Of a stretch of DNA of 63,736 nucleotides, positions 53,106 to 63,698 are shown one piece after another. Source of the DNA: Salinisphaera japonica YTM-1 (lineage in GTDB: Bacteria; Pseudomonadota; Gammaproteobacteria; Nevskiales; Salinisphaeraceae); the NCBI RefSeq assembly GCF_003788585.1, contig NZ_AYKG01000010.1, forward strand, positions 1-63,736. The letters are read 5' to 3'. Position 1 is the stretch's first letter. Each line of letters starts with the position of its first letter. The notes under the pieces were generated by a model. It did not search any database. It was not told where the DNA came from and was given only the letters and a program-made list of their open reading frames with translations. The position numbers and the translations under genes are program-made.

Positions 53106-54589
53106 ATGAGCATGCCGACCCAGACCGGCCTGTCCGCGGCACCGATTCGCTCGACGGCCGAGGCCGGCATTGTGATTGTGCTCACCGCGGCCCTGCTCGG
53201 CCTGGCCACGCTGGGGCTGGCGCTGGCCGGCGTCGCCGGGCCGGTCAGCGCGCTGGTCGCCCCGCTGGGCTTTGCCGTGCTGGCCGCCGGGGTGATGATC
53301 GCTCTACCGGCCCACCCCCATCCGCGTTTCGGCCTGGCCAACACGCTGACCACGATACGCGCCGGCCTGGCGGCATTGCTGGGTACGCTGATCGTGGAAG
53401 CCGATATCGTGGCCCAGTCGTCGGCACTGGCCTGGCTGGCCACCGGTGTCGCCGGGCTGGCCCTGGCACTGGACGCCCTGGACGGGCCGATCGCCCGCCG
53501 CGCCGGCCAGACCTCCCGCTTTGGCGCCCGCTTCGACATGGAGATCGATGCCCTGTTGATCGCGCTGCTGGCCGGGCTGTTGGTGGCCATCGACAAGCTC
53601 GGCACATGGGCATTGGCGCTGGGTGTGATGCGTTATGGCTTTGCGCTCGTGCGGCTGGCCTGGCCACGGCTGGCCGCCACGGATCTGGCCCCCAGCCAAC
53701 GTCGACGTATCGTGTGTGGCGTGCAGGGCATCGTGCTCGTGGCCTGTCTGGCGCCGGTCGTGCCCCGCCCGTGGGCGGCCGGGCTGGCCGGCGCCGCACT
53801 CCTGGCGCTGACCGGTTCGTTCACCGCAGACCTGATCCGCCTGTGGCGTCAGGGGGCCAGCCGTGGCAAGTCTTACTCGGCGCAGCTCGGGCTCTGGCGG
53901 TCACTCGTGGTCTATTACGGCCAGCCGTGGCGCACCATTGCGCTGCGCCGGTTTCATGATCGCTTGATCCGCCCCGGCGACCGGGTCTTTGATATCGGTG
54001 CGCATGTGGGCCATCGCAGCCGGGCGATGGCACGCGCCGGCGCCCGGGTGATCGCGGTGGAGCCACAGCCGCTGTTCGCCGATTTCTTATCGCGTCGCGT
54101 GGTGGATGACCACATCACGCTGGAACGTGTGGCCGTGGGGGCGACATGCACGACGGTCACGCTACAGATATCGGCTCGTCACCCCACCGTGTCCACGGCC
54201 AGTCGTGCCTGGGTGAATACCGTGGGCCAGAGCCCGGGCTTTCGGCATGTGCGCTGGGCCTCGCAGGTCGATGTGGCACAGACCACGCTGGCCGCGCTGA
54301 TCGCGCGCCACGGTGTCCCGGCGTTCTGCAAGATCGATGTCGAGGGCCTGGAGGCCGATATTCTGGCCGGCCTGGACCAGGCCCTGGCGCTTGTGGCCTT
54401 CGAATGCCTGCCCGCGGCCCGCGAGATCGGCCTGGCCTGTATCGACCGGCTCGAGGCGCTGGCCGATGATTACCGCTATAACTGGGTGATTGGCGAGCAG
54501 CATCGCTGGGCGCGCCGTGACTGGCTTGGCGCCACCGACATGCAGAGGGTGATTCGGGCGTTGCCGGCCGCGGGCTGCGGCATTGATAT

Positions 54590-54614
<25 letters not shown>
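53106..54614 (+). CDS. CDP-alcohol phosphatidyltransferase fused to FkbM-type methyltransferase
   Basis: A 502-residue two-domain protein. Residues about 15-235 are membrane-spanning and hold the complete CDP-alcohol phosphotransferase motif DALDGPIARR...GARFDMEID with all acidic positions. Residues about 270-500 are a SAM-dependent methyltransferase of the FkbM type: GDRVFDIGAHVGHRSRAMA, IAVEPQPLFADFL and FCKIDVEGLEADILAGL. The first part should couple a CDP-activated lipid with an alcohol; the second would methylate a hydroxyl. The fusion is unusual. The ATG at 53106 or 53112 starts the protein. Its end overlaps the convergent flippase-like gene by 25 bp. Confidence 0.85.
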
Positions 54615-55552
<938 letters not shown>

Positions 55553-55575
55553 TGCAACCGCCCGAGGCCTACGCC

Positions 55576-57141
55576 ATGAATCATCCGAGCGTTCGTTGTG
55601 TGCTGGCCGCGCTGATTCTCGGCGTGATCGCGATCCTGCCCGAGGCCGGCCGCGGCTGGACGCCGGTGATCGCGATCTCTGCGCCGGCGATCGTGGCGGG
55701 CCTGTCGGTGGTGCCGGGTCGTCTGTTTCAACTCGCCCGCCTTGTGGTGATGGTGGTGGTGGCGCTGTTCGCGCTGCTCAGGATCGCAGACTACGGGGCG
55801 GGGCGGGCCTACGGGCGGGCCTTTGATCCGCTGGTGGACATGGGGCTGTTGCCGGCCGCGTGGCAGCTGGCGCGGGGCACGCTGGGCCTGATGCCGGCCG
55901 CGCTCATCCTGCTCGGCCTGCTGGCCGGGCTCGTTGCACTGCTTGGCCTGTTGTTCTGGGCGCTGGGCGGGGCGCGTCACCTGGGCACCCGGCCGCGGCG
56001 GCTGTGGCTTGCGGCCACGCTCGTGCTGGCCGGCGCGCTGGGGCTGGCCCGAACGACCGGGCTTGGCCTGCCGATCGGCGCGCCGGCGCTTGAGCGTGTC
56101 GCCGCGCATATCAGCCAGGCGCGACAAACCCATGCACGGCTACAGGCCTTCGATGCCCAGCTGGCCCGCGATCCGTTGGCGGATCTTGGCCCCGAGACGC
56201 GGTTCTCGGCGTTGGCCGGCCAGGATGTGATGGTCTGGTTCGTCGAATCCTATGGCCGCGCCACGCTTTATGATGCGCGTTACGGGCCCACGGTTAAAAA
56301 ACGCCTGGCCGCGGTGGGCGCAGCCCTGGCCGAAGGGCAGATGGCCGCGCGCTCGGGTTGGCTGGTCTCGCCCACGTATGGCGGCATGAGCTGGCTGGCC
56401 CACGGCGCCCTGCTCTCGGGGCTATGGACGGATAACCAGAAACGCTACGACGCGATGATTGATAGTGATCGCGCCTCGCTCAACCGGCTGTTCCGCCAGG
56501 CCGGCTGGACCACGATCGCGGCGGTGCCGGCCATCATGCAGGACTGGCCCGAGGCGGCTTATTTCGGCTTTGACACGATCTATGACGCCCACGGGCTGGG
56601 CTATCGCGGCCGGCGCTTCAACTGGGTGACCATGCCCGATCAGTTCACGCTGAACCGCGTGCGCCAGATCGTGGGCCGCCTGGAACAGCCGGCGATGGTC
56701 GAGGTGTCGTTGATCTCCAGCCATGCCCCCTGGACGCCGATTCCGCATCCGGTGGCCTGGGACGCCATCGACGACGGCCATATCTTTGATGCCCAGGCGC
56801 TGGCCGGTGACTCGCCCCAGGCGGTCTGGTCAGACAGAACCCGCGTACGCGCGCAGTATCTCAAGAGCATCGACTATGTCTGGGCCACCCTGGGCGACTA
56901 CATGACGCGCTACGGCGATGACACGATCTTCGTGATCGTCGGCGATCATCAGCCGGCCCCGGTGATTACCGGCTCTCGTGATGATTATCGCGTGCCGATC
57001 ACGATCGTCACCGACAGGCCGGCCCTGCTCGAGCGCCTTGATGCACGCTATTGGCAGCCCGGGCTGGTGCCGGCCGATGACCTGCCGGCCCGCGGGATGG
57101 ATACGTTTCGTGAAACCTTCACCCGGGCGATGAGCGATTAA
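55576..57141 (+). CDS. membrane sulfatase-like/phosphoethanolamine transferase-like protein
   Basis: A 521-residue protein with about five N-terminal membrane spans (residues 1-160) and a periplasmic alkaline-phosphatase-fold domain (about 200-520). The metal-binding segments are visible: DVMVWFVESYGRATLY with an S/T-type nucleophile, SPTYGGMSWLAHGALLSGL, and FVIVGDHQPAPVITG near the end. This is the layout of LtaS/EptA-like transferases and of membrane sulfatases. It could transfer a phospho-alcohol head group from a lipid, fitting the CDP-alcohol enzyme nearby. The start at 55576 is 23 bp from the divergent flippase-like gene. Confidence 0.78.
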   Translation: MNHPSVRCVLAALILGVIAILPEAGRGWTPVIAISAPAIVAGLSVVPGRLFQLARLVVMVVVALFALLRIADYGAGRAYGRAFDPLVDMGLLPAAWQLARGTLGLMPAALILLGLLAGLVALLGLLFWALGGARHLGTRPRRLWLAATLVLAGALGLARTTGLGLPIGAPALERVAAHISQARQTHARLQAFDAQLARDPLADLGPETRFSALAGQDVMVWFVESYGRATLYDARYGPTVKKRLAAVGAALAEGQMAARSGWLVSPTYGGMSWLAHGALLSGLWTDNQKRYDAMIDSDRASLNRLFRQAGWTTIAAVPAIMQDWPEAAYFGFDTIYDAHGLGYRGRRFNWVTMPDQFTLNRVRQIVGRLEQPAMVEVSLISSHAPWTPIPHPVAWDAIDDGHIFDAQALAGDSPQAVWSDRTRVRAQYLKSIDYVWATLGDYMTRYGDDTIFVIVGDHQPAPVITGSRDDYRVPITIVTDRPALLERLDARYWQPGLVPADDLPARGMDTFRETFTRAMSD

Positions 57142-57557
57142 TTGCCCGACGTATCCCCGGGCTCGGCCGGACGCGTTTGTGTTGATACCGTGCCGTCGGC
57201 GTTCTTGTCCACCGAGATGATCTCGCGCTGGGCCTTCACATCACGATGCCCGAAGGGCATGAAGAACAGGCCCGCACGCTCGCCGCCCACAACGACTGTT
57301 ACCGCCAGTGCCATGACGGGCACCAGAAGCGCCAGCACCAGCTGGCGGCCACTATAGGTCTGTGCGCCGGTCGCCCAGCTGACCAGTTGATAGACCACAT
57401 AGACCAACGAGCCCAGGGCGGCCGCAGCCGCCACGACCCAGAACAACAGGCCCGATACACCGGCAAACGCCAGCAGGCAGAACATGAACGTGGCCATCAG
57501 GCCGAATACGCCGGCGGCCTCACAGGCGAAATCGAATACGCGGGTCGGTCGTTGCAT
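57138..57557 (-). CDS. small membrane protein, unknown
   Basis: A 139-residue protein with three hydrophobic segments (about residues 12-30, 35-58, 70-92) and a hydrophilic, charged C-terminus (FGHRDVKAQREIISVDKNADG). No family was recognised. It overlaps the end of the sulfatase-like gene by 4 bp tail to tail and lies 5 bp after the HAD phosphatase gene on the same strand, so it is likely in its transcript. Confidence 0.6.
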   Translation of the reverse strand: MQRPTRVFDFACEAAGVFGLMATFMFCLLAFAGVSGLLFWVVAAAAALGSLVYVVYQLVSWATGAQTYSGRQLVLALLVPVMALAVTVVVGGERAGLFFMPFGHRDVKAQREIISVDKNADGTVSTQTRPAEPGDTSGN

Positions 57558-57562
57558 CGAGA

Positions 57563-58405
57563 TCAGTCTTTGAGCTGTTTGAGCAGATCCGCCACAGAGT
57601 CATGGATGGCCGCCGGGCGAAACGGGTATTGCGCCAGATCATCCTTGCCCGAGATGCCGGAAAGCACCAACACGCTGTGCAGCCCGGCCTCGATACCGGC
57701 CACGATATCGGTGTCCATGCGATCGCCGATCATGCCGGTACGCTCGGAGTGGGCACCCAGCTTGTTCATGGCCGAACGAAACATCATGGGATTGGGCTTG
57801 CCCACGTAATACGGCTCGCGCTTGGTGGCCGCGGTGATCAAGGCTGCCACGGCCCCGGTGGCCGGCAGCGCACCTTCGGCCGAGGGGCCGGTGACATCGG
57901 GGTTGGTGGCGATGAAGCGCGCGCCGTCGTTGATCAGCCGAATGGCCCGAGTGATGGCCTCGAAGGAGTAGGTGCGGGTCTCGCCCAGCACGACGAAATC
58001 CGGGCGGGCATCGCTCATCACGAAGCCGGCCTCATGCATGGCCGTGGTCAGCCCGGTTTCGCCGATGACGAACGCCGAGCCCTCGGGCGACTGATCGGCC
58101 AGAAAAGCGGCGGTGGCCAGGGCCGATGTCCAGATCTGTTCCTCGGCCACCTCGAGCCCGCCGCGAGACAGCTTGGCCGCCAGATCGCGCGGGGTATACA
58201 TCGAGTTGTTGGTCAACACCAGAAACGGCGTGTCGTTGTCGCGCCAATGGCCGATGAGATCCGCCGCGCCCGGCAATGCCTCGTCTTCATGGACCAGCAC
58301 GCCGTCCATGTCGGTCAACCAGCACTCGATGGCGCGCGAGCGTTCGTTCTTGTTCGCCGATTCGTCGTCCTTGGATGATTGGGACGATTTCTTTTTCTGG
58401 CTCAT
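57563..58405 (-). CDS. HAD-superfamily hydrolase, subclass IIA (NagD-like)
   Basis: A 280-residue cytoplasmic phosphatase. After a lysine- and serine-rich leader (residues 1-24), the first motif is WLTDMDGVLVHEDEALPGA, then VLTNNSMYTPRDLAAKL (motif II) and GKPNPMMFRSAM, with GDRMDTDIVAGIEAGL as motif IV. The cap lies between motifs II and III, as in NagD. It dephosphorylates a small phosphorylated metabolite, often a nucleotide or sugar. The divergent neighbour is a 5'-nucleotidase, suggesting a shared theme. Confidence 0.88.
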   Translation of the reverse strand: MSQKKKSSQSSKDDESANKNERSRAIECWLTDMDGVLVHEDEALPGAADLIGHWRDNDTPFLVLTNNSMYTPRDLAAKLSRGGLEVAEEQIWTSALATAAFLADQSPEGSAFVIGETGLTTAMHEAGFVMSDARPDFVVLGETRTYSFEAITRAIRLINDGARFIATNPDVTGPSAEGALPATGAVAALITAATKREPYYVGKPNPMMFRSAMNKLGAHSERTGMIGDRMDTDIVAGIEAGLHSVLVLSGISGKDDLAQYPFRPAAIHDSVADLLKQLKD

Positions 58406-58531
58406 GGCGCTCTTTGGACACGATGTACGATCGTTGATGATACGCGCTGTGACCCGCGGATAGAAAAACACCGACGCCGGCCGGGTTGCCGCCCACTCGT
58501 GCCGGGCGTGGGCAGGTTATAGACTGCTCCC

Positions 58532-59452
58532 ATGCAACAAGAACGCGACAAACTCGTCATCGGCATCTCGTCTCGGGCGCTGTTCGATCTGGAAGACAGC
58601 CACCGGGTCTTCGAGACCCAGGGGCGCGAGGCGTATTGCCAGTACCAGATCGACCACGAGGAGGACGTGCTCGAGCCGGGCGTCGCCTTCGGGCTGGTCA
58701 AGAAGCTTTTGGCCCTCAATGACGAAACCCACGAGCGGGTCGAGGTGATTCTGCTGTCGCGCAACAGCGCCGACACCGGCCTGCGGGTGTTCAACTCGAT
58801 CAGCCACCACGGGCTGCCGATCACCCGCGCGGCCTTCACCAGCGGGGATTCGCCCTGGCGCTATGTCGCGGCCTTTGGCACCGATCTTTTTCTTTCGGCC
58901 GATGCCGATGACGTGCGCGCGGCACTGGCCGCGGGCTGCGCGGCAGCGACCATCGTGCCCGGCCATTCCCTGCCGGCGGCCGAGGCCTGTTTGAAGATCG
59001 CCTTCGACGGCGATGCGGTGATCTTTTCCGACGAGGCCGAGCGTATCTTCAAACAGCACGGCCTGGCGGCCTTCGCGGCTGCCGAAACCAAGGACGCCAG
59101 CCGCCCGCTGCCCGGCGGGCCGTTCAAGGGGTTTCTCGAGGCGCTGACCCGGATTCAGGGGGAATACGACCCGGCCACCTGCCCGATCCGTACCGCGCTT
59201 GTCACCTCACGCAGCGCCCCGGCGCATGAGCGGGTCATCCGCACCCTGCGGGCCTGGCATATCCGGATCGACGAGGCGCTGTTTCTGGGCGGCATGACCA
59301 AGGCGCGGTTTCTGCGTGCCTTTGGCGCCGATATCTTTTTCGACGACCAGGCCACGCACGTCGGCTCGGCGGCCGAAATGGTCGCGGCCGGGCACGTGCC
59401 CCACGGCATCGCCAACGAGCCGGTCGATCAGGCGGATGTGTCTGACGTGTGA
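58532..59452 (+). CDS. 5'-nucleotidase
   Basis: A 306-residue protein resembling the cytosolic 5'-nucleotidase family (NT5C1 type, Pfam 5-nucleotidase). LVIGISSRALFDLEDSHRVFETQG at the start replaces the HAD DxD motif with the family's L-F-D-L-E-D form; LLSRNSADTGLRVFNSI, FTSGDSPWRYVAAFGTDLFLSADADD and ALFLGGMTKARFLRAFGADIFFDDQ are its other blocks. It should hydrolyse nucleoside monophosphates such as AMP. Overlaps the converging gene by 25 bp. Confidence 0.85.
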   Translation: MQQERDKLVIGISSRALFDLEDSHRVFETQGREAYCQYQIDHEEDVLEPGVAFGLVKKLLALNDETHERVEVILLSRNSADTGLRVFNSISHHGLPITRAAFTSGDSPWRYVAAFGTDLFLSADADDVRAALAAGCAAATIVPGHSLPAAEACLKIAFDGDAVIFSDEAERIFKQHGLAAFAAAETKDASRPLPGGPFKGFLEALTRIQGEYDPATCPIRTALVTSRSAPAHERVIRTLRAWHIRIDEALFLGGMTKARFLRAFGADIFFDDQATHVGSAAEMVAAGHVPHGIANEPVDQADVSDV

Positions 59453-60054
59453 GCGTTTGGCCCCAGCCGGCGGCTGTCGTCGTTGGGATCAAGACGGCGG
59501 TTGGTGATGTAGTCACGAAAATCACGGTTGAGATCCGCGAGGATCGTGTCGTTCACGTGCACCATCATCAGCCGGCGCGTGTTCAGCAGCGTGGGGTAGT
59601 CGATCACGAGAATACACTGGGCGAACTGCCAGGCGCTGTCATCGACCAGGTCGCTCGTCAGGGCCCAGAGCCCGGCGGTCTGGGCCGGCAGTTCGACGAA
59701 ATCGCGCTCGATGAGACCGGCTTTCTGATGCCGATTGGTCAATATATTGCGGCGCCGGGCGATCACGTCATTACGACGGCGCGGGTGAATCACGTCGCCC
59801 GTATCGCCGATATAGGTCATGCTGACGTGGGTATCGTCCTCGGTGATCAAGCGCACATCACGAATGGTCACGCGTACATCGGTACCGTTGGCACAGATGA
59901 CGTGGACGCGGTCTTCTTCGGGGTCGGTACGCTCGGGGCGGATCAGACGCTTGAGCTTGTGTTCGAGCGTCATGTTGCGCAGCACGAAAAAGCCGTAGAC
60001 CACGCCGGACCACAGCACGAACGACAAAACCGTCGAGACAATGGCCTGAAGCAT
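59428..60054 (-). CDS. single-span membrane protein, unknown
   Basis: A 208-residue protein with one N-terminal membrane span (about residues 5-24) and a soluble part rich in basic and acidic residues (RVHVICANGTDVRVTIRDVRL, DDTHVSMTYIGDTGDVI). No family was recognised. The start is uncertain: TTG at 60090 begins a longer frame, ATG at 60054 begins just before the membrane segment. It diverges from the MtfA-like gene and overlaps the 5'-nucleotidase gene tail to tail by 25 bp. Confidence 0.55.
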   Translation of the reverse strand: MLQAIVSTVLSFVLWSGVVYGFFVLRNMTLEHKLKRLIRPERTDPEEDRVHVICANGTDVRVTIRDVRLITEDDTHVSMTYIGDTGDVIHPRRRNDVIARRRNILTNRHQKAGLIERDFVELPAQTAGLWALTSDLVDDSAWQFAQCILVIDYPTLLNTRRLMMVHVNDTILADLNRDFRDYITNRRLDPNDDSRRLGPNAHTSDTSA

Positions 60055-60138
60055 TGAAAGAAGCGTTGAAATCACGATGCAAACGGACAATATCGAAATA
60101 GTTCAACGCATGATCGCCGATAACCTGATAAGACTGCC

Positions 60139-60954
60139 ATGAATCTTCTAACCAGCGCCCTGGTGGTGCTTGCAACTATCGCGGTCATCGCCTGGCTGGT
60201 GATCCGCCCCGAGCGCCTCACACGCCAAGGCACGCTCGTGCCGCGCCAGCGTCGTATGGTGGTGCGACACCTGCCCTGGTGGGACAAGCTCGACGGGCGG
60301 CGGCGTCAGCGGCTGCTCGACCAGGTCGTGCGGCTGGAGCATGACGTGACGCTGGTGCCCGGCGATGGCTTCACGCCCAGCGAGAGTCAGCGTCTGGCCG
60401 TGCTGGCGCATATCGCGATCGCCAGCCTGGCGCCGGATATCGACCCGCACTGGTTGCCGGATGAGGTCATGCTGTACGCCGGTCCGGTCGAGGATCAGGA
60501 TGCCGCGCTGCCCAGCGATATGATCGAGGATTTCGGCGAGCTGGCGATCGGCGAAACCTGGGCGGCCCAACGCCTGGCGGTGTCGTGGCACAATATCGAA
60601 GCCGCGGCCGGCGGCAGCGCGGACAACCCGCTGGTCCGGCGATTGGCGATATGGCGCATGCGACAGATCGTGGCCCATCATGATCGCCACGCCAGCTGGA
60701 TTGCGGCCTACGAGGCTGCGTTCGACCGCTGGGTGCGCGATCCACGCCCGACCTCTCGCCGGCTGTTACGCCAGATCGATGACAGCGCCGACCTGCCCCA
60801 TTTCGTCGGCGCTGCGGCAGAGGCGTTTTTTCAACGCGGCCCGGAACTGGCCCGTGCCCTGCCCGGCCTCTACGATCTGATGGCCACCGGTTTTGATTTC
60901 GATACCGCGCCTCGTGCTCCGGCCGGACATCGCAGCCCGCGGGCCAGCGCCTAG
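60139..60954 (+). CDS. degenerate MtfA-like protein lacking the HExxH motif
   Basis: A 271-residue protein with an N-terminal membrane span (residues 5-22) and a body that follows the MtfA/DgsA-binding peptidase order: LPWWDKLDGRRRQRLLDQVVRLEHD, FTPSESQRLAVLAHIAIASLAP, then ELAIGETWAAQRLAVSWHNIEAAAGG. Where MtfA has the zinc motif HEFAHKLD this protein reads NPLVRRLAIWRMRQIV, so it cannot be a normal metallopeptidase. C-terminal PTSRRLLRQIDDSADLPHFVGAAAEAFFQRG follows the family again. It may be a binding-only relative. Confidence 0.55.
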   Translation: MNLLTSALVVLATIAVIAWLVIRPERLTRQGTLVPRQRRMVVRHLPWWDKLDGRRRQRLLDQVVRLEHDVTLVPGDGFTPSESQRLAVLAHIAIASLAPDIDPHWLPDEVMLYAGPVEDQDAALPSDMIEDFGELAIGETWAAQRLAVSWHNIEAAAGGSADNPLVRRLAIWRMRQIVAHHDRHASWIAAYEAAFDRWVRDPRPTSRRLLRQIDDSADLPHFVGAAAEAFFQRGPELARALPGLYDLMATGFDFDTAPRAPAGHRSPRASA

Positions 60955-62021
60955 ACGCGGCTGATCGTCATCGGCTGGCTGCCCGGCAGGGATTCCACGA
61001 AACGCCAGCCGGCGAGCCTGGACGGCGTATAGGCTCCGCCGGCAGGGGCTTGTTCAAGCAGGCGCTGGGCCAGAGCCAGGCTGGCATCCCGCGTCACCGT
61101 GTAGCCATTGGCCACCTTGATACGGGCCGTGCACGTGCCCCCGTTGGCATCGGTGGCCTCGCCCCAGACATGGGTCGGGCGTTTTTCGCGGGTCGATTGA
61201 TCCGGGCCCTGCACCTGACCCGCTCGTTTTTTCAAAAAATTCTGTACCGGGCCAAACCCGAGCACCGGGCGAATCAGGTTCAACCGCTGAACCTGGGTGA
61301 TCCGTTTGGGCGACATCGGCATGAAAACCGAGATATTCGGAATGCCGGTGGAGTGATAGGCCGTGGCCACGTCGCCCCAGGGAATCGTCATGGCGGCTTT
61401 TTCACCGTCGCCGAAATCGATTCGGCGCGTCTGGGCGGCCAGCTTCACGGTTTCGATTCGTCCGTCACGACGTATCTTGCCACCGCCGGCCAGGCCTTCG
61501 ACGGTGGTCTTGGCCGTGCCCGGCGACAACCCCGAGCGGGTATCGAACCCGAGTGCGAGGTGTTGTGCCTCGGGCATTTCTTCCACCAGGCGCGCCGCGA
61601 CACAATCGGTGGGCACCACATCGAAGCCCGCGCCCGAGCAGAGTACGACACCGGCAGCAACCGCTGCCTCATGCTGGGCGAACAAATGCTCGAAGACCTC
61701 GATCTCGCCGGTGATATCCAGATAATGCGTCTGGCTGGCCAGACACGCTGCGATCATGGGCGGTGCCGTGGCCGAAAACGGCCCGGCACAGTGGATCACG
61801 ACGTCAATATCGGCCAGTTGCCCGCTGATCGCGTCCTTATCCAGATCAAACACCCGCGCCTCAACGCTCAATTCCTGGGCCAGCGCGCCGGTCTTCTGCT
61901 CGTTGCGCCCGGCCAGGACCGGCGCCATGCCACGGGCAACCGCTTCACGCGCGATCAGCTCGCCGGTGTAGCCGTAGGCGCCGTAGATCATCAGTCGATC
62001 ATGCGTTGGGGCCTGACTCAT
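60951..62021 (-). CDS. saccharopine dehydrogenase-like (trans-acting enoyl reductase-type) protein
   Basis: A 356-residue oxidoreductase. MIYGAYGYTGELIAREAVARG near the start is a Rossmann fingerprint, and VVIHCAGPFSATAPPMIAACLASQTHYLDITGE (about 75-105) is characteristic of the saccharopine dehydrogenase/enoyl reductase family found in lipid pathways. No membrane span is obvious. It overlaps the short-chain dehydrogenase gene by 4 bp, so the pair is co-translated. The substrate is unknown. Confidence 0.82.
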   Translation of the reverse strand: MSQAPTHDRLMIYGAYGYTGELIAREAVARGMAPVLAGRNEQKTGALAQELSVEARVFDLDKDAISGQLADIDVVIHCAGPFSATAPPMIAACLASQTHYLDITGEIEVFEHLFAQHEAAVAAGVVLCSGAGFDVVPTDCVAARLVEEMPEAQHLALGFDTRSGLSPGTAKTTVEGLAGGGKIRRDGRIETVKLAAQTRRIDFGDGEKAAMTIPWGDVATAYHSTGIPNISVFMPMSPKRITQVQRLNLIRPVLGFGPVQNFLKKRAGQVQGPDQSTREKRPTHVWGEATDANGGTCTARIKVANGYTVTRDASLALAQRLLEQAPAGGAYTPSRLAGWRFVESLPGSQPMTISRV

Positions 62022-62857
62022 GCTTTGTCCTTGCGTTCGACGAACGAGCGGGTGGCTTTACGAACAGCCTGAAAGAACATCTCGGGCTGTAGGCGCTTCA
62101 GGCGATACTGCCAGCGAGACTCGCGATGGGATATGACGAGAAACCGCTCCGCGGCGGCAGCCTCGAAAATATCGTCGGCGACCGTGTCCGCGGTCACGCT
62201 CGAGCGCGACATGAGTTTCTGTACCATGTCTTTCTGCTGCGGTTCCGCGCCGCGGAAATTATCCATGAGATTAGTGGCGAAGAAAGCCGGACAGGCAACT
62301 GTCACCCCGACACCGAAGCGATACTCCTCGCCGCGTACGGTCTCCGACAGCGACAGCACCCCCGCCTTGGCCACGTTGTAGCTGGCCATGCCCGGCGCAC
62401 TCGCAATCGCGGCGAACGATGCGATATTGATCAAGTGCCCGCGGGACTCGCGTAGTAGCGGTATAGCGGCCCGTGTGCCGCGAATCACGCCCATCAGGTT
62501 GATATCCAGCAGCCACTGCCAGTCTTCAAGGCTGGTTTCGGCCGCCGTGCCCGCACTTGCGACACCGGCATTGTTCACGAAGACATCAATACCGCCCCAC
62601 TCGGTCTGCAGACGCGACATGAGCTGGTCGAAGTCGGCTTCACGCCGCGTATCCAGTGTTTGAACGAGGGCCGTGCCGCCAGCCTGCTCGATCTCTTCGG
62701 CCACGCTTTGTGCCCGCGTGGTCTGTAGATCCGTGACGGCGACGTGCCAGCCTGCGCGTACATAACGCAGGGCAATCGCCCGGCCGAGGCCACTACCGGC
62801 GCCCGTGATTGCGATACGTTTAACGCTTTGATCGGGCGATTTATCTTGACTCATCAT
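62018..62857 (-). CDS. short-chain dehydrogenase/reductase
   Basis: A 279-residue classical SDR: ITGAGSGLGRAIALRYVRAGWHVAVTD binds NAD(P), NNAGVASAGT follows, and the catalytic SYNVAKAGVL gives Tyr and Lys at about residues 161 and 165. C-terminal part SHRESRWQYRLKRLQPEMFFQAVRK is like that of lipid-linked SDRs. It could start at 62857 or at the next ATG, 62854. The partner gene downstream suggests a two-step redox reaction. Confidence 0.9.
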   Translation of the reverse strand: MMSQDKSPDQSVKRIAITGAGSGLGRAIALRYVRAGWHVAVTDLQTTRAQSVAEEIEQAGGTALVQTLDTRREADFDQLMSRLQTEWGGIDVFVNNAGVASAGTAAETSLEDWQWLLDINLMGVIRGTRAAIPLLRESRGHLINIASFAAIASAPGMASYNVAKAGVLSLSETVRGEEYRFGVGVTVACPAFFATNLMDNFRGAEPQQKDMVQKLMSRSSVTADTVADDIFEAAAAERFLVISHRESRWQYRLKRLQPEMFFQAVRKATRSFVERKDKA

Positions 62858-62944
62858 CTGAAATGGCGTGTTGTCAGATAATCAGCATACGACAATACCC
62901 ACCCCGGGTCGCAAGCGCGACACACACAGCATAGGAGCTGGCCC

Positions 62945-63565
62945 ATGAAACTCTACGAATTCGAACGTGCGCCCAACCCGCGGCGTGTTCGATTCTTCAT
63001 CGCGGAAAAAGGCATCGATCTCGCCAGCATTGAGCGTATTCAGATCGATATCGGCGGCGGAGAAAATCGCGCGGCCGAATTTCGTCAGATGAATCCGATG
63101 GGCACGGTGCCAGTACTCGAACTCGACGACGGCACGGCGCTGTCGGAGACGATGGCGATCTGTCGCTATTTCGAGGGTAACCACCCGGAGCCCGCGCTTC
63201 TCGGGCAGTCGGTAATCGAACAAGCCACGATCGAGATGTGGAACCGGCGCATGGAGTTCAATTTGTTATTGCCAGTCGCCATGGCTTTTCGACATACGAC
63301 AGGCCATTTTTCTGATCGAGAAAACGTCTTTCCTGACTACGGCAGCGACTGCGGCCAGAGCGCCCAGCGCATGTTCGATTTCCTCAATGACCACCTGGCC
63401 GACAACGACTACATTGCCGGTCGTCAATTCTCAGTGGCGGATATTACCGCTGTGGTGTCGATCGATTTTGCGCGTGTCATCAAGATGCGGCTGGATCCGG
63501 ACAAACATGCCCGTTTGATCGATTGGCATGAACGAATCTCGGCTCGCCCGGCGGCCTCTGTTTGA
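62945..63565 (+). CDS. glutathione S-transferase
   Basis: A 206-residue GST. The thioredoxin-like N-domain has MKLYEFERAPNPRRVRFFIAEKGIDL, the cis-proline in GTVPVLELDDGTALSETMAICRYFE (about 55-80) and the glutathione-binding SE pair. The helical C-domain includes YIAGRQFSVADITAVVSIDFA with the N-capping SxAD motif. Likely detoxification in the cytoplasm. The gene stands alone, followed by about 90 bp and the rRNA terminator. Confidence 0.92.
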   Translation: MKLYEFERAPNPRRVRFFIAEKGIDLASIERIQIDIGGGENRAAEFRQMNPMGTVPVLELDDGTALSETMAICRYFEGNHPEPALLGQSVIEQATIEMWNRRMEFNLLLPVAMAFRHTTGHFSDRENVFPDYGSDCGQSAQRMFDFLNDHLADNDYIAGRQFSVADITAVVSIDFARVIKMRLDPDKHARLIDWHERISARPAASV

Positions 63566-63656
63566 TTAGATATTCGCATGGCGTGTGGGAGACGCCCGGC
63601 GCATGACACAGGAATCGTCCTGTTGCCAAGAGCCCTGCATCTGCAGACGCCGTGCA

Positions 63657-63690
63657 TAAAAAAACCCCAGCCGGATGGGCTGGGGTTTTT
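63657..63690. terminator. terminator of the rRNA operon (bidirectional)
   Basis: A CCCCAGCC/GGCTGGGG stem with a 5-base loop has an A run on its left and five Ts on its right, so it works for the rRNA operon on the minus strand and the GST gene on the plus strand. Confidence 0.9.
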
Positions 63691-63698
63691 CGATTAGA

